In this document: positions 34,355 to 46,500 of the stretch, piece by piece
How positions within the stretch are numbered: position 1 is the stretch's first letter
Layout: every line of letters begins with the position of its first letter
Source of the DNA: Struthio camelus
Taxonomy: Eukaryota > Chordata > Aves > Struthioniformes > Struthionidae
Reading direction: 5' to 3'
Assembly: GCF_040807025.1 (NCBI RefSeq)
Contig: NC_090982.1
Location: 48,281,112-48,345,111, forward strand
DNA: 64,000 nt
Translations under genes and position numbers: made by a program
The notes under the pieces: model-generated
The model's database searches: none
Told to the model about the DNA's origin: nothing
Seen by the model: only the letters and a program-made list of their open reading frames with translations

Positions 34355-37300
34355 CGATATGTTTAACAAAAGTTGTAGGCATTTAATAATCATCTACTTT
34401 TAGTTCCGGAGCTATAATGTTCCCAAACCCTTCCCTGTCTAAGCACTAGTAATATGTGTGGCTGTACAGTGAACAGTAATAAGGGACAAATCTGGCTGAA
34501 AATGCATCTTTTTTTCTGGGTGAGTTTTCAGTTACATCAGTTCCTTGTTCTTGCTCCTCACATAGCTGTAGCAATGCTGGCACCTGTATGAAGAAAAGGT
34601 TGGAGACAAATGATGACATGGACTTGTGATTCTAAAAGAACAGTAGAATTGTAATCTTAGTGACTTTCACTAGTAATCTATACTTTTCCACTTTAAAATG
34701 TCTGAGCCAGAAGGAAACATTTTAATGCTTTTGTTAGATTTTTTTAATTTATTTTTCATAGGTGAATGACAAGTTTTTAAACTAGTCAAAACAAGAACAC
34801 AGAGGTAAAATGTCCTTGAAAATATTAGAAACATGAAACTCCCTCTTAAAAAATAAAGAATAGTTCATTTCAAACTCATTACCCTAGAAAGGAAGAAGGA
34901 AATCTCACTGTATCGGTAGTAGAGAAAATGCTGATCCCTGAGTTTATAAACTTTGCCTCCCATCCCCTGCAAGCAAGTATCTCAGTCTTTAAGTGATTGG
35001 CCTGTAAAGAGTAAATTACATTGAAATTTCTGATTACCTTTTATAGCTTATATTCATTTTTTACTCCACTGTTACTGTGCTCCTAAAGTCTTTCCTTACA
35101 CTGACTAGACGCATTTTTCTCATGTATTTCTTGTAGCAGAGACTAGTGCATGTTATTAGCTATTTTAAGTTACTTTGCGGTTCTAAAAATAAATATAAAA
35201 GGCACTCAGATTAAGTCAGCAGCCCCATCTTTAAACTCTTTAATGTTTTCCTGTGACTGATAGCTGGACTTACACTAGGTGTGTGGGATTGCCTTGTTTA
35301 ATTAGATAATATGAAAGTATTCAGCTGGGTGTGAGCAGAGATTGCTGTGATATGTGATAAAGCTTAAGGAGGGAGTGCTTCAGGGAGAAATCAGAGAGGG
35401 GATGCCAGGACAGTTCAATACAGAAAAAGGTTTGCAGGTCAATATATTCTTTAATGCTATTTACTGTACAGTTCACTGAAGATGATTCTGGAATGGCTGA
35501 TGGTTTAACATTGACTGGTTAAAACTGGCTACATTTCTCATTTACTGCAAATGGTGACATTCGTAATGCAAGATGGCCAGTCTGGCAGTTTTCCATCCTT
35601 CAAAAAAAATCTTCTGAATGAAGAAGAAATACTTGGCTCTATTATATAATTTCACATTGACTTTTTTCTTTAAAAATTCTGTGTTCTGGCCATCTGGCTC
35701 CTTCTCACTTCCTTTGGCTCTGGTATTGAAGCCAAGCAAGATAGACTGTTGAAAAGACCAATATTATTTAGCACATCATTGACTCTCCAAGACATTCATA
35801 CTCAAGTTTCTCACTCTTCTGATAGTCTTTATTGCAAACAAAAGAGGATGGAAGATACTGCCTGTGAATTTATTTAGTATTTATTTGCTGAGAGTGGAAT
35901 ATTCAAACTTTCACAATGTGGGAGCCTGAATCTCTTTTCAAAAAATGATCCAACACTTAAACCAGGTCACCAAAGCCATGTATAGCCCAGATCCAGAAGA
36001 AGAGATAAGCTCCTAACACCTGGTTAGGGCCTCAACTTCATATAAATTTCCTTCATTAGATATTAGGAGCCTAAATATTCTGTCGCTTCTGTGCCTAAGT
36101 ATCTAATGATAAAAATAGGCACCAACTCCTACTTTTAAAAATATTTATATAGAGTATGTACTTAAGTCTATAATCTTCCATCTATTAACAAAATCTGTTG
36201 GGATGATTCATGCGACTTGAAGATGAAAATTGTTGTCATAATCTATTTGGAAGATGTTGACTGTTCAGAAAGAAATAAAAAGTGGTATTCTATGTCAAAA
36301 TTGACATTACATGCTTTGAGTCACTTACGACTGGGAAACAAATTGTCTTGAATGCATATGGTCTACTTTCTAGGCAAAGAACGTACCAGTGTCTTTTATA
36401 CATCATATAAAAGCCGTATATCACTAAACATCATTCAAGAACTGGGTGAGTAGCTCATTGCACGACAATATATAATATGTATGGTGAGAAAACATAAGTT
36501 GTCATGGGGAATGTCAGTCTGCATGATATATGGCACAGGCCTTTTCTACCAGTACTACAAAACGATTGAGAACTTAAATAATCGTAAAGAATAATGTCTT
36601 GAGCTTCATCCAAAAATGGGGTAGAGGTCCTATGTTAGAAATAATTTTGGTATGTGATATGTTTATTTGTGGTAAACTATAAGTTTAGAACGGAAAGTTA
36701 ATATTTGCTTCCCTAGAGGTTTGTGGGGACCCATGGTGAGACTAAGCAGCCCCAGGGTGGCCGGGACAAGAAACTCCACCCAGGCCAGGTCTGTTGGCAG
36801 TGCCATGCTTCCCTTGGCAGCCCCTTTGCAGACCGCACTGCAACAGCACCTCTCAGCTTTCTCTTTCAGTGGACTACCACCCCTCCTGAGCCCCTGGTGG
36901 ACTCAACTCCCCACTGCTGTCTCCTCTAACACCTTCCTCTTTTACGCGTATTTTTTATCTGAAGAATTACATGTTGTGAAGGGCCTTATTGTATATTAGT
37001 TCTTACCTTGTCTCCTGCTGATATTGTATATTTAGAAAGTTACAAACTTCTCAGAGAACATTTTTTTCTCTAAGTGTTAGAGATTGAACATTTCATATGG
37101 AATTCATTCCTTTGGTCTTCCCACACACAATATCCCCATCTCCAGCAAGGATGTACTTGTAACCCACAACAGCTTCAAGAGAAAGATAAAATCCATCATA
37201 CAAGAGAGTTTTGGTGTTCATCTGTCACTTTGGTCAGTGTGTATGGTGTTGCTAATGAGACCTCACAGAACATGAAAATTGTCTAAAGTGAAAATCAGTC

Positions 37301-39315
37301 ATATATACAATGGTCTCTTTTGACTTCATTACTTTCGGCACCCTTCTGCCTAGTAGCTTCCAATTCTAACCAGTCCTTCCTGTCTGCTCAATAATCTGAT
37401 GCCTTATGGATTTGGAAAGGCTTTGAGATTGCAGTATTTGTAAATAATAGTTAATTTGGCCCATTTTAAGTTCAAAATGCCATTATTCTGACAGTGAGAT
37501 GATCCAGCTTTTATGTTCAGAGCAGGATCCTCCAGTATGGCCATGGAACATATATGTCCTCTTTTGTAATTATATGGTCTCTATTGACAAACATTTGCAA
37601 AGCTGTGCAGCGCTTACACTGAGGTAGTGTATGGTACTGACAACATTGTTATTTTATTAGAAACAGGGATGGGCAGGTTATTTTCATAACAGTATGACCT
37701 CTTAGTCACATGTACCCTAAGCGTTAAGTGCAGTACTCAAATTTTTCTTTTCTTCTTCCATTTTTCATTATTCCTTAAGAGCTTTTCTGAAGCCTGGTAT
37801 TTATGCATTTCTAGGATGGCTTATTATCACACACAATGTAAGAGCCTTTGAAGTTCCAATATGTAATTAACTCATCTCAGTTAAGTCATGCCATCCTCTC
37901 TGCCAAACCACGATGTCAGGCAAGTGTATCTTGAGTAGGATAGGCTTAACCACTCTCTCTGCATTATTTATCCTCCTTTCTGGCACACTTTTTCACCATC
38001 ATCTAAGCTATGAGTTGCACTTAGTTTTCACTGTGCTGTTTGGTCAAATTAGCAGCCAAAGCCCTCTTATCTTCATCCTTCATCAGCACCAGTTCTTCAA
38101 TCTCAGTTAGGACAGTCAAACAATCCTCCCTTGCACTCTACAAGCCGTATAAAGTTTCTACTAGGTACAGCTCACTCTTCCTGGTTCTTTCGTATCACTG
38201 TCCTATGGTGAATCAGCCTGCAACTGAAAGGAAGTCTAAAGATTCCGACTACTTCCATAGAACAATATAGTAAAATACAGATCTAAAACAACTGTTCTCT
38301 TGGAAAGTATACCTTTTCTTTTTCTCTCTGCGACTGAGAAAGAAACACTTTGGAATACCCAATGGAGTTTACTTTTTTTGCCTTAATGAGTTTGGCAAAA
38401 TAAAGCTAACAGTGTTCTTCAAGGGCTTTTGAATACATTATTATATCTTTATACTATTCACTAGCATCTGCTTTTGACTATTATTGCAGACAGGGTATTG
38501 AGTTAGAGGACCTTTGGTCTGACTGAGCAGACCTTTGGTGTGCCTCTTATATTTATACAGAAAATATGAAGATAAATTAATCAGGAAACAATACATGACA
38601 GAGCAAACCCCCAAATAAACTGACATAAGCCTTCCTTTTATTACTTTTTCTTTGAAAATTTGGAGCAAGTGAAGCTAGGATAAGAATAAACTCAGGTGCA
38701 AATGACCTCAGGAAAATGTCTGCACTTTTTGTCTCCACAAGATATTCTAGGAAGTTGCCAGCACTACAGAAACCTAAGTGCAAGTTAAAATCTTTGTTTA
38801 TTAATCAATGAAAGATTAATAATGCCTGTCTCTCTGTATACTATGTGTTTCCATGCTGCTTATTCCCATCCACTGGCTTCTCTCCAGCCTCTGTGATGCC
38901 ATCTGCTGTATAAACACAACTACCCAGAGAGGAGGGCAGCATGTAAGGATAATGATCTGAATTCTGAAATTCCTGTTTTGCCAAGTGATTTTTCAGTCAG
39001 ACTAGTTCTCTGATTTTCTCCATAGGGTGTCCTCTGGAATGAATAACTAAAGTCAAATGTGGACTCTTGCCACTGCTAAGTGCAGAACTTGACTTTCAGA
39101 AAAGAGACATTACTGCCAAATTCTTGTAGGCAAGAATTCTTGTAGGAATTGCAAGCATATCAAGGGCTCAGGTGGTCAAACTGAATTTGTAGGCTTTATT
39201 GACTTTTTTTCTTCCTCATTTCAAATATCATTCAGGACAAGAAAAAGAATAATTTATCAGGGCACCAGAACTCTTTTCTCAGAATACTTTTAATTTAGAT
39301 GCTTTGCTCATAGTT
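34355..39315. other. Non-coding sequence with a GC-rich islet at 36.72-36.96 kb
   Basis: No supported gene. At 36,720-36,960 the base composition jumps to GC-rich (gacccatggtgagactaag..., ccacccctcctgagcccctgg) for about 240 bases inside AT-rich DNA; it carries two overlapping frames of 92 and 68 codons and looks like an inserted fragment, perhaps a retroviral LTR or old repeat, but I see no ends or target duplication. The remainder shows nothing I can name. Confidence 0.45.
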
Positions 39316-39318
39316 CTG

Positions 39319-39454
39319 CTGTGGCACGATATATGAGCACAGCAAACAGAGGCAGCGAACAGACGGAGCAGTTTGCGCAGCAGTTCACACAGAAGGGCAC
39401 CAGAAGGCAAAGAAGGCACCTCCTTTTTCCACAGTGGTGTGTCCTTCCCCAGGC
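39319..39454 (+). promoter_or_regulatory. CR1 5' untranslated region, possible internal promoter
   Basis: About 135 bases of GC-richer sequence between the AT-rich flank and the ORF1 ATG. Full-length LINEs need an internal promoter in this region; no motif was identified. The true 5' end could be a little further left, or the element could be slightly truncated. Confidence 0.4.
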
Positions 39455-40409
39455 ATGGTCATGACACACTGCAGAGCACATTCTCCAGTGGCTGCTGGAG
39501 GTGCTGCATCAGCTGTGTCTGAGGCTTCAACCCAGACGGACCCTCTGACAGCAGATACAGCTCTACAGGTGTCAGACTGCAGGGAGTGCCTGGGGCCTCT
39601 CCGTGAGGCCTGGGCTGACAGTCAGCTCTCCTGCACGAGGTGTGCTGCGGTTGACCAGTTGTATCGCCGGATACCCCCCACTGCAGCGGAGTTGTTGGAG
39701 GGCTCTGTACTGTGTGTAACGGTACATCGTAACGATGAAGAAGGCTGGAAGCTGGTGACCTCTCGTAGAAGGAGAAAGACTCTTACTCCTCCTCAAGACT
39801 TAGCCTTGAAGAACAAGTTTAGTGCCCTCCAAGCTGAGGAGGAGCTGGGCATGGCTCCAAGGGAGGCAACTGGCCTGGCAGACCCTGTGCCATGCAGGAA
39901 CCCCCGGAAGAAGCAGCAAGTGATTGTTGTGGGTGACTCCCTGCTGCAGGTGACAGAGGCACCTATCTGCTGACCTGACCTCTTGCTAGAGGCTGCCAGG
40001 GGCTCGAATAAGAGATGTCATGGAAAGACTGCCAAGGCTTGTCCATGCATCAGACTACTACCCTCTGCTGCTTTGCCATGTGGGTGCTAATGACATGAAA
40101 GGCAAATTGGAAACTATCAAATGGGACTTCAGAGCTCTGGGGATGGTGGTCAAGGGTCTGGGAGGCCAGGTCATTTTCTCCTCAACCTTGCCTGTGAGGG
40201 GAAAGGATGGGAGGAGGAGTAGACGAGTTTTCCAAGTTAACAACTGGCTGTGCCGCTGGTGTTGGCAACAGGGCTTTGGTTTCTATGACCATGGAACCCT
40301 GTTTGAAGATCAACAGCTGATGGGGAGTGATGGGATCCACCTTACCAAGCGGGGCACGCGCGTCTTTGCCAACAGATTGGCCAGCCTGGTAAGGAGGGCT
40401 TTAAACTAG
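39455..40409 (+). pseudogene. CR1 ORF1 protein, zinc-binding region and SGNH esterase, frameshifted
   Basis: Start chosen at ATG 39,455 (MVMTHCRAHSPVA); the frame is open upstream only through non-ATG codons. Part 1 (39,455-39,973, 172 codons) has a CxxC-x14-CxxC pair at residues 42-45 and 60-63, a basic patch TSRRRRK near 102-108, and the esterase nucleophile motif VVGDSLL with Ser162. It stops at TGA 39,971-39,973. Part 2 (40,020-40,409, a different frame) carries the remaining SGNH blocks, HVGAND and DGIHLTKRG, and ends at TAG 40,407-40,409. The esterase and zinc-binding layout is established for CR1-type ORF1, whose product binds nucleic acid in the retrotransposition particle. The stop plus a frame change between 39,974 and 40,020 inactivate it. 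ORF2 begins six bases after its end. Confidence 0.88.
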
Positions 40410-40414
40410 GAAAG

Positions 40415-43400
40415 ATGGGGGAAGGGGCGTGGGATAGTGACAGGGTAGTCAGTAAAACATCGCTCAAGTCAGGATGCCTCCAGCGGGTGCATACAGCCAG
40501 GGGAGACAGCATGCAACATGGCTATGGAGGATCCTCTTGCACCTCTCCTGGGAAGCTTACATGCTTGACTGGCTCTCTGAAATGCCTGTATACCAATGCG
40601 CACAGCATGGGGAATAAGCAGGAAGAGTTAGAGATCTGTGTGCGGTCGCAGGGCCATGATCTCATTGCAGTTACAGAGACATGGTGGGATAGCTCACTGG
40701 AATGCTGTCATGGATGGCTACATGCTTTTTAGGAAAGACAGGCCAGGAAGGCGAGGTGGTGGAGTTGCCCTTTATGTGAGGGAGCAACTAGAATGTATGG
40801 ATCCCTGCCTCGGGGTGGATGAAGAGCAAGTTGAGAGCCTATGGGTAAGGATTAAAGGGCAGGGTAACATGGGTGACACTGTTTACTACAGGCCACCCGA
40901 TCAGGAGGAAGTCTTCGATGAAGCCTTCTACAGACAGCTGGAAGTAGCCTCACAATCACAGGCCCTGGTTCTCATGGGAGACTTCAACCACCCTGACATC
41001 TGCTGGGAAGACAGCACAACTAGGCACAAACAGTCGAGGAGGTTGCTGCAGAACACTGAGGATAACTTTTTGACCCAGGTGGTGGAGACGCCAATGAGGA
41101 GAGGTGCAATGCTAGACCTTGTACTAACAAACAAAGAAGGTCTAGTTGGAGATGTGAAGGTTGGGGGCAGCCTTGGCTGCAGTGACCATGAGATGGTGGA
41201 GTTCAGGATCCTACAAGGAGGGAGCAGGGCAACAAGTAGGATCGCAACCCTGGACTTCAGGAGAGCTAACTTTGGCCTCTTGAGGGACCTACTTAGGGGA
41301 ATCTCCTGGGGTAGGGCCCTAGAAGGAAGAGGGGTCCAAGAAAGCTGGTTAACATTCAAGTATCACCTCCTCCAGGCTCAAGATGGGTGCATCCCTCTGA
41401 GTAAAAAATCCAGCAAAGCGGGCAGGAGACCTGCATGGATGAGCAAGGAACTCCTGGCAAAACTCCAACAGAAGAAGGAAGTCTACAGAATGTGGAAAAG
41501 GGGACAGGCCACTTGGGAGGAATACAGGGACGTTGTCAGAGTGTGCAGGGATGCGACAAGGAAGGCTAAGGCCCAGTTGGAATTAAATCTGGCAAGGGAT
41601 GTCAAGGACAACAAGAAGGCCTTCTTCAAATACATCCATAGCAAAAGGAAGACTAAGGAAAACGTGGGCCCACTGCTGAATGGGGCAGGAGCCCTGGTAA
41701 TGAAGGATATAGAGAAGGCAGAGTTACTGAATGCTGCCTTTGCTTCAGTCTTCACTGCTAAGGCCAGTCCTCAGGAATTCCAGACCCTGGAGACAAGAGA
41801 GGAAGTCTGGAGAAAGGAAGACTCTCCCTTGGTTGAGGAGGATCGGGTTAGAGATCTTTTGTCCAAACTTGACATCCACACATCCATGGGCCCCAATGGG
41901 ATGCATCCACGAGTGCTGAGGGAGCTGGAGGATGTTATTGCTAGGCCACTCTCCATCATCTTTGAAAGGTCCTGGAGAACAGGAGAGGTGCCTGAGGACT
42001 GGAAGAAAGCCAATGTCACGCCAGTCTTCAAAAAGGGCAAGAAGGAGGAGCCAGGGAACTCCAGGCCTGTCAGCCTCACCTCCATCCCTGGAAAGGTGAT
42101 GGAACAGCTCCTCCTGGAGGTCCTCACTAAGCATGTGGAGGACAAGAAGGTGATCAGGAGTAGTCAGCATGGATTCAGCAAAGGGAAATCCTGCTTGACC
42201 AACCTGATAGCCTTCTCTGATGGAATGACTGGCTGGACAGATGAGGGGAGAGCAGTGGATGTTGTCTACCTGGACTTGAGCAAGGCTTTTGACGCTGTCT
42301 CCCATCACATCCTCGTAGGTAAGCTCAGGAAGTGTGGGCTAGACGAGTGGACGGTGAGGTGGCTTGAGAACTGGCTGGCTGGCCGAGCTCAGAGGGTTGT
42401 GGTGAATGGCGCAGAGTCTAGTGGGAGGCCTGTAGCTCGCGGTGTCCCCCAGGGGTCAGCCCTGGGTCCAGTCTTGTTCAATGTATTCATCGATGACCTG
42501 GAGGAAGGGACAGAGTGCACCCTCAGCAAGTTTGCTGATGATACTAAACTGGGGGGAGTGGCTAATGCACCAGAAGGCTGTGCTGCCCTTCAGAGGGACG
42601 TGGACAGGCTGGAGAGTTGGGCGGAGAGGAACCTCATGAAGTTCAACAAAGGCAAGTGCAGGATCCGGCACCTAGGCAGGAATAATCCCATGCACCAGTG
42701 CAGGCTGGGGGTTGACCTGCTGGAAAGTAGCTCTGCCGAGAAGGACCTGGGAGTGCTGGTGGACAACAAGTTAAGCATGAGTCAGCAGTGTGGCCTTGTG
42801 GCCAAGAAGGCCAATGGTGTCCTGGGGTGCATTAGGCAGAGTGTTGCCAGCAGGTGGAGGGAGGTGATCCTGCCCCTCTCCTCAGCCCTGGTGAGGCCTC
42901 ACCTGGAGTGCTGTGTCCAATTCTGGGCTCCCCAGTACAAGAGAGACATGGCCCTACTGGAGAGAGTCCAGCGGAGGGCTACAAAGATGATGAGGGGACT
43001 GGAGCATCTCTCCTGTGAAGAAAGGCTGCGAGAGCTGGGCCTGTTGAGCCTGGAGACGAGAAGACTGAGAGGGGATCTCATCAACGTGTACAAGTATCTG
43101 AAGGGGGAGTGTCGAGAGGATGAGGCCAGCCTCTTCTCCGTGGTGCCCAGGCTGTGAGAGCTGGGCCTGTTGAGCCTGGAGACGAGAAGACTGAGAGGGG
43201 ATCTCATCAATGTGTACAAGTATCTGAAGGGGGGGTGTTGAGAGGATGAGGCCAGCCTCTTCTCCGTGGTGCCCAGCAACAGGACAAGAGGCAACGGGCA
43301 CAAACTGAACCACAGGAAGTTCCACCTGAACCTGAGGAAAAACTTCTTTCCTGTGAGGGTGACGGAGCATTGGAACAGGTTGCCCAGAGATGTGGTGGAG

Positions 43401-43460
43401 TCTCCTTCGCTGGAGATATTCAAAACCCGTCTGGATGTGATCCTGGGAAATGCGCTCTAG
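40415..43460 (+). pseudogene. CR1 ORF2 polyprotein, endonuclease and reverse transcriptase, disrupted
   Basis: ORF2 starts at ATG 40,415. Endonuclease motifs in order: YTNAHSMGNKQEE and [10 protein letters not shown] in the first frame, then after a frame change near 40,700 [21 protein letters not shown] and CSDHEMVEF. Reverse transcriptase follows: [14 protein letters not shown], motif [12 protein letters not shown], motif [12 protein letters not shown], motif [11 protein letters not shown]; the catalytic aspartates are all present. The second frame is uninterrupted for about 2.4 kb up to TGA at 43,155-43,157; a second in-frame TGA lies at 43,239-43,241, and the original C-terminus ([12 protein letters not shown]...) continues in the same frame to TAG 43,458-43,460. 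The frame change fits a loss of two or five bases after TETWWDSS. The long intact stretch argues for a fairly recent insertion. Antisense frames here are shadows. Confidence 0.93.
43024..43275 (+). repeat. 126-bp in-frame tandem duplication inside CR1 ORF2
   Basis: Bases 43,024-43,149 are repeated at 43,150-43,275. By eye the copies differ at four sites: three are C in copy 1 and T in copy 2 within CpG (gctgCg/Tg, aaCg/Tg, gtCg/Tg) and one is A/G. Because 126 is a multiple of three the duplication keeps frame, but two of the C-to-T changes turn CGA (Arg) into TGA. The unit covers the [19 protein letters not shown] to FSVVP region. Confidence 0.95.
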
Positions 43461-43540
43461 AAGACCCTGCTTGAGCAGGGAGGTTGGACTAGATGATCTC
43501 CAGAGGTCCCTTCCAACCTAAACCATTCTGTGATTCTGTG
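43461..43540 (+). repeat. CR1 3' untranslated region and octamer tail
   Basis: The 3' region with the conserved hairpin-like tract (accctgcttgagcaggg, then ccagaggtcccttccaacct) ends in two ATTCTGTG octamers at 43,525-43,540. In CR1 this end is recognised by the reverse transcriptase for priming. The copy at 29.2 kb has four octamers. Confidence 0.92.
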
Positions 43541-46500
43541 ATAACATAAGTGCTGGCTAAAATATAAAAATGATGCCATCTGTTGTTGGATTAGACACTG
43601 ATGTCAATTCATTTAGGTGGGCAACCAATCTAAATTGTTCACAGCAAATCTAAGCAGGCTGTCCTGAATGATCACATCATGGACTGGCAATCATTGTGAT
43701 TTAATGGCTACCCAATTATTATTCAGTAACTTAAAACATATGATAATTACAAATTAAACATTTTACTTTCAGCCTTTCTTAGCTTTTCAACCTTATGAAT
43801 GAAATGGGAGTAAGGCTCTGGCAGTTGAAAAACAGCCTGAAGTCTTTATGATCAGAGAGAATAATATCTACAAACAATACATGTGAACTAACTATTTAAC
43901 ATTTATTCTATTCCTATTTATGGAGTTATAATTTAGATTTTCCTTCCCTCTTCCCTGCCAGTGCTTTAAAAAAGTCCACTCCTGTACCAAAAATGGTGAA
44001 AGCATAAAGATCACAATGCAAAAATCAGTTATTAAATATTTAGTGAAAAATTGTATGAACTGAAACAGAAGGCCAATGGCAAGGCCCTATGGTTTCTGTT
44101 ACCATGCAGTTCAAAATTAATGTGAGAGATAATGATGGGTTACATGTAAAAATATTATTACAGGCAGTATAATATCCACTGTGATGTGTATTTTATATTG
44201 CATTCAAATCATTTTTATACTTTTGACCCAAGCAGCTAGACAAAAGCCTGGACTATTGCCAGTACCTCTAATTAGGTGAAAAAGTGCTGATTCCTTTTAA
44301 CAACTCCATTTTATTCTGAAGCAGCCTTGCATTTTTACTGTGCATACTAAGTCCTATTTTCCTGAACACTGGAAGAACTGACCAAGAACAGTTGCTTGTT
44401 TATTATCCTGTGTTGTGTCAAACATCCCTAGTTCAAAAATTCACTCCCTTGATCATTTTCGGGTTAAACCTTAGTCTTCATAGAAGTCTTCAGCTTTATC
44501 TCAGGCTTGTCAAGTTTGATGCTGTCAACATAAGATGCATTTGATTTCTGTCTCCCATCTCCTACCAACAGCACTGACATCTCATGCTTTTGTAGCATGG
44601 TGCTAAGGCCTCTCTCACCACACCTGAGCTATGCAATCCACACAGTGTTACCTCCCTGTGAAACTGTGCTACCAGTGATGTAGCCACTCTGTGGGACCCA
44701 AGCTCAAGACACCCTACTATGAAGGCCCCTGTGGCAGTAGCTGACTTTTGCAGACTTAGGTTACAAACGGTTGTTCACTAGGAGAGGATTAACAGTGTAT
44801 TATTGACTGTGTTTGCTGAGCTGTAAACTGTGTGGGACCCTGGATTAATGTAAAGAATATCTTGAAAAAGGACACAGATGGGTGATCTTCGGTGATCTTC
44901 ATATCGTGCGGATCATGCCGGATTGATCTTTTCACTTCTAGCGGCAGAGAGAAAAAGGAATAATATAGAAAAAACTATAGTGGTGGAACAGTGAAAGCAT
45001 GCCTCTAAAAATGGGAAATTAACTTATGCAAATAACTATGAACCCACTTTGGAATATCTTTGTTTCTACTTGTGTCTCACTTAAATGAGATTGAGTATCA
45101 ACAGCTGTTTTATACAATGGAAATAGCTTGTAACAGTTGCCAGCAGATTTTGGCCAAAAATGTGTTTCTAAATTAGGCTTTGTATTTAAATATTTTAAAG
45201 AAGAAACAAATGCTTTAGTGGTGGGGGTGCTGTCTTGCAAAGGGGAAGACTTCCATTCAAATGTCTCTTCAGAATTAGCCAATTAATGTGTTTGATCTCA
45301 TGTTAGCCTCTTCCAGTGAAGATCACTGCCACCAAGTTTATGGTGTGTGCTGGAGTCAGTTTCCCACAGTCTCACCTGTGGATGCTGTCCAGCTACACAT
45401 GAAATACGTGCACTAGGGAGCTCTTGCAGCAGCAGAATTTCTATTTCAGTGTATCTTCACGTATATTTAAGTATTTGACAAAAAGGGAAAGAGCTTTAGC
45501 AGGAAGGACTACAAAATAGTCAATCACACCAGAACAGCTAATCAGCATGATCCAATGAGTGATCTGTAAACCACAGCTGGCCCACAGGCTTCTTGTATCC
45601 AGCTTCGTATCCAGGGCAGCTGAGCATCTGCCCACCTGCCTGCTCTGCCACAGAAGCATCAGAAAATGCTGCAGTTGGGGCAAACAATGCAGAGAGAAGC
45701 AAATGCTCGCAGTGCTACTGCTTGGGTGTCCCTCTGCCCTGCCAGAAGCAGAAACAGCTACAGTGAACAAAAGAAGGAACAGGGCTCTAGCCTTAAAGTG
45801 TACCTGATTGGGGGTGGTCAAGATAGTCAGCACTGAGAGCATCTTCACATTGCAGGTACCTTCTCCAAAGCAAAGCCAGGTGGGTTTCAGTAATTTCCCC
45901 CAAATAATCTGAGTACAAGCACAGTCAAGAATCCCTGAACATCCCAACCATAGCTTTTTATTTAAACACTTAAATAAATATTTAAGTCAGCATTTGTCAT
46001 TTGCTTTTAAATGCCATCTCATGTTTTCCATGAAGTAAAGAACAGAAATGAACAGCAAGGGTTGTTCCCATATTTGTAGCTGAAAAGATAGTCTTGCCTG
46101 TTACAGGATATGATGCTGAAATACTAGGAGAATGATCTGATTTCAATGAAATGACATTTTAGTTATTTAGTCTGTTTGATCTATTATTGAAAAACTTTCA
46201 TAATGCAGCTCTAGAAAGCCTTATACTAAACCAAAATTTTTTTCTGGCATTGTATCAGAAATTTACAATTCTGATATCAGAAATTTATCATAATTAAATT
46301 TATGATTTAATTAATCATAGCTGAGTTATATGCCCTATAAAATTAACAATATATGAAGCTTCAATATTTCATTTGATCTTAAAAAAAAAGTTACAGTAGA
46401 GTCCAATTAAGTGAGTTTTTCAAAATAGATTAAGCTACAAAACCAAATAATTAAACACTAATTTATTTTCAAATCAGACCATCATTCTCACATTTCTTCA

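Larger units (their letters stand above)
39319..43540 (+). mobile_element. Nearly full-length CR1 LINE retrotransposon
   Basis: A 4.2-kb element with a 5' untranslated region, ORF1, ORF2, a short 3' untranslated region and two terminal ATTCTGTG octamers (43,525-43,540). It contrasts with its flanks by high GC content and preserved CpGs. CR1 elements move by target-primed reverse transcription; new copies are usually cut off at the 5' end, so one with both reading frames is uncommon. The copy is no longer autonomous: ORF1 and ORF2 each carry a frameshift and premature TGA codons, and a 126-bp tandem duplication lies near the end of ORF2. No target-site duplication is visible, as usual for CR1. 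The 5' boundary is approximate, judged by the change in composition. Confidence 0.95.

Noticed and set aside
40928..43423. Antisense frames of 124 to 187 codons within CR1 ORF2
   Set aside because: They mirror the real reverse transcriptase frame.
45441..45947. 168-codon minus-strand frame
   Set aside because: No recognised motif or exon signals; about one frame of this length is expected by chance across six frames of 64 kb.
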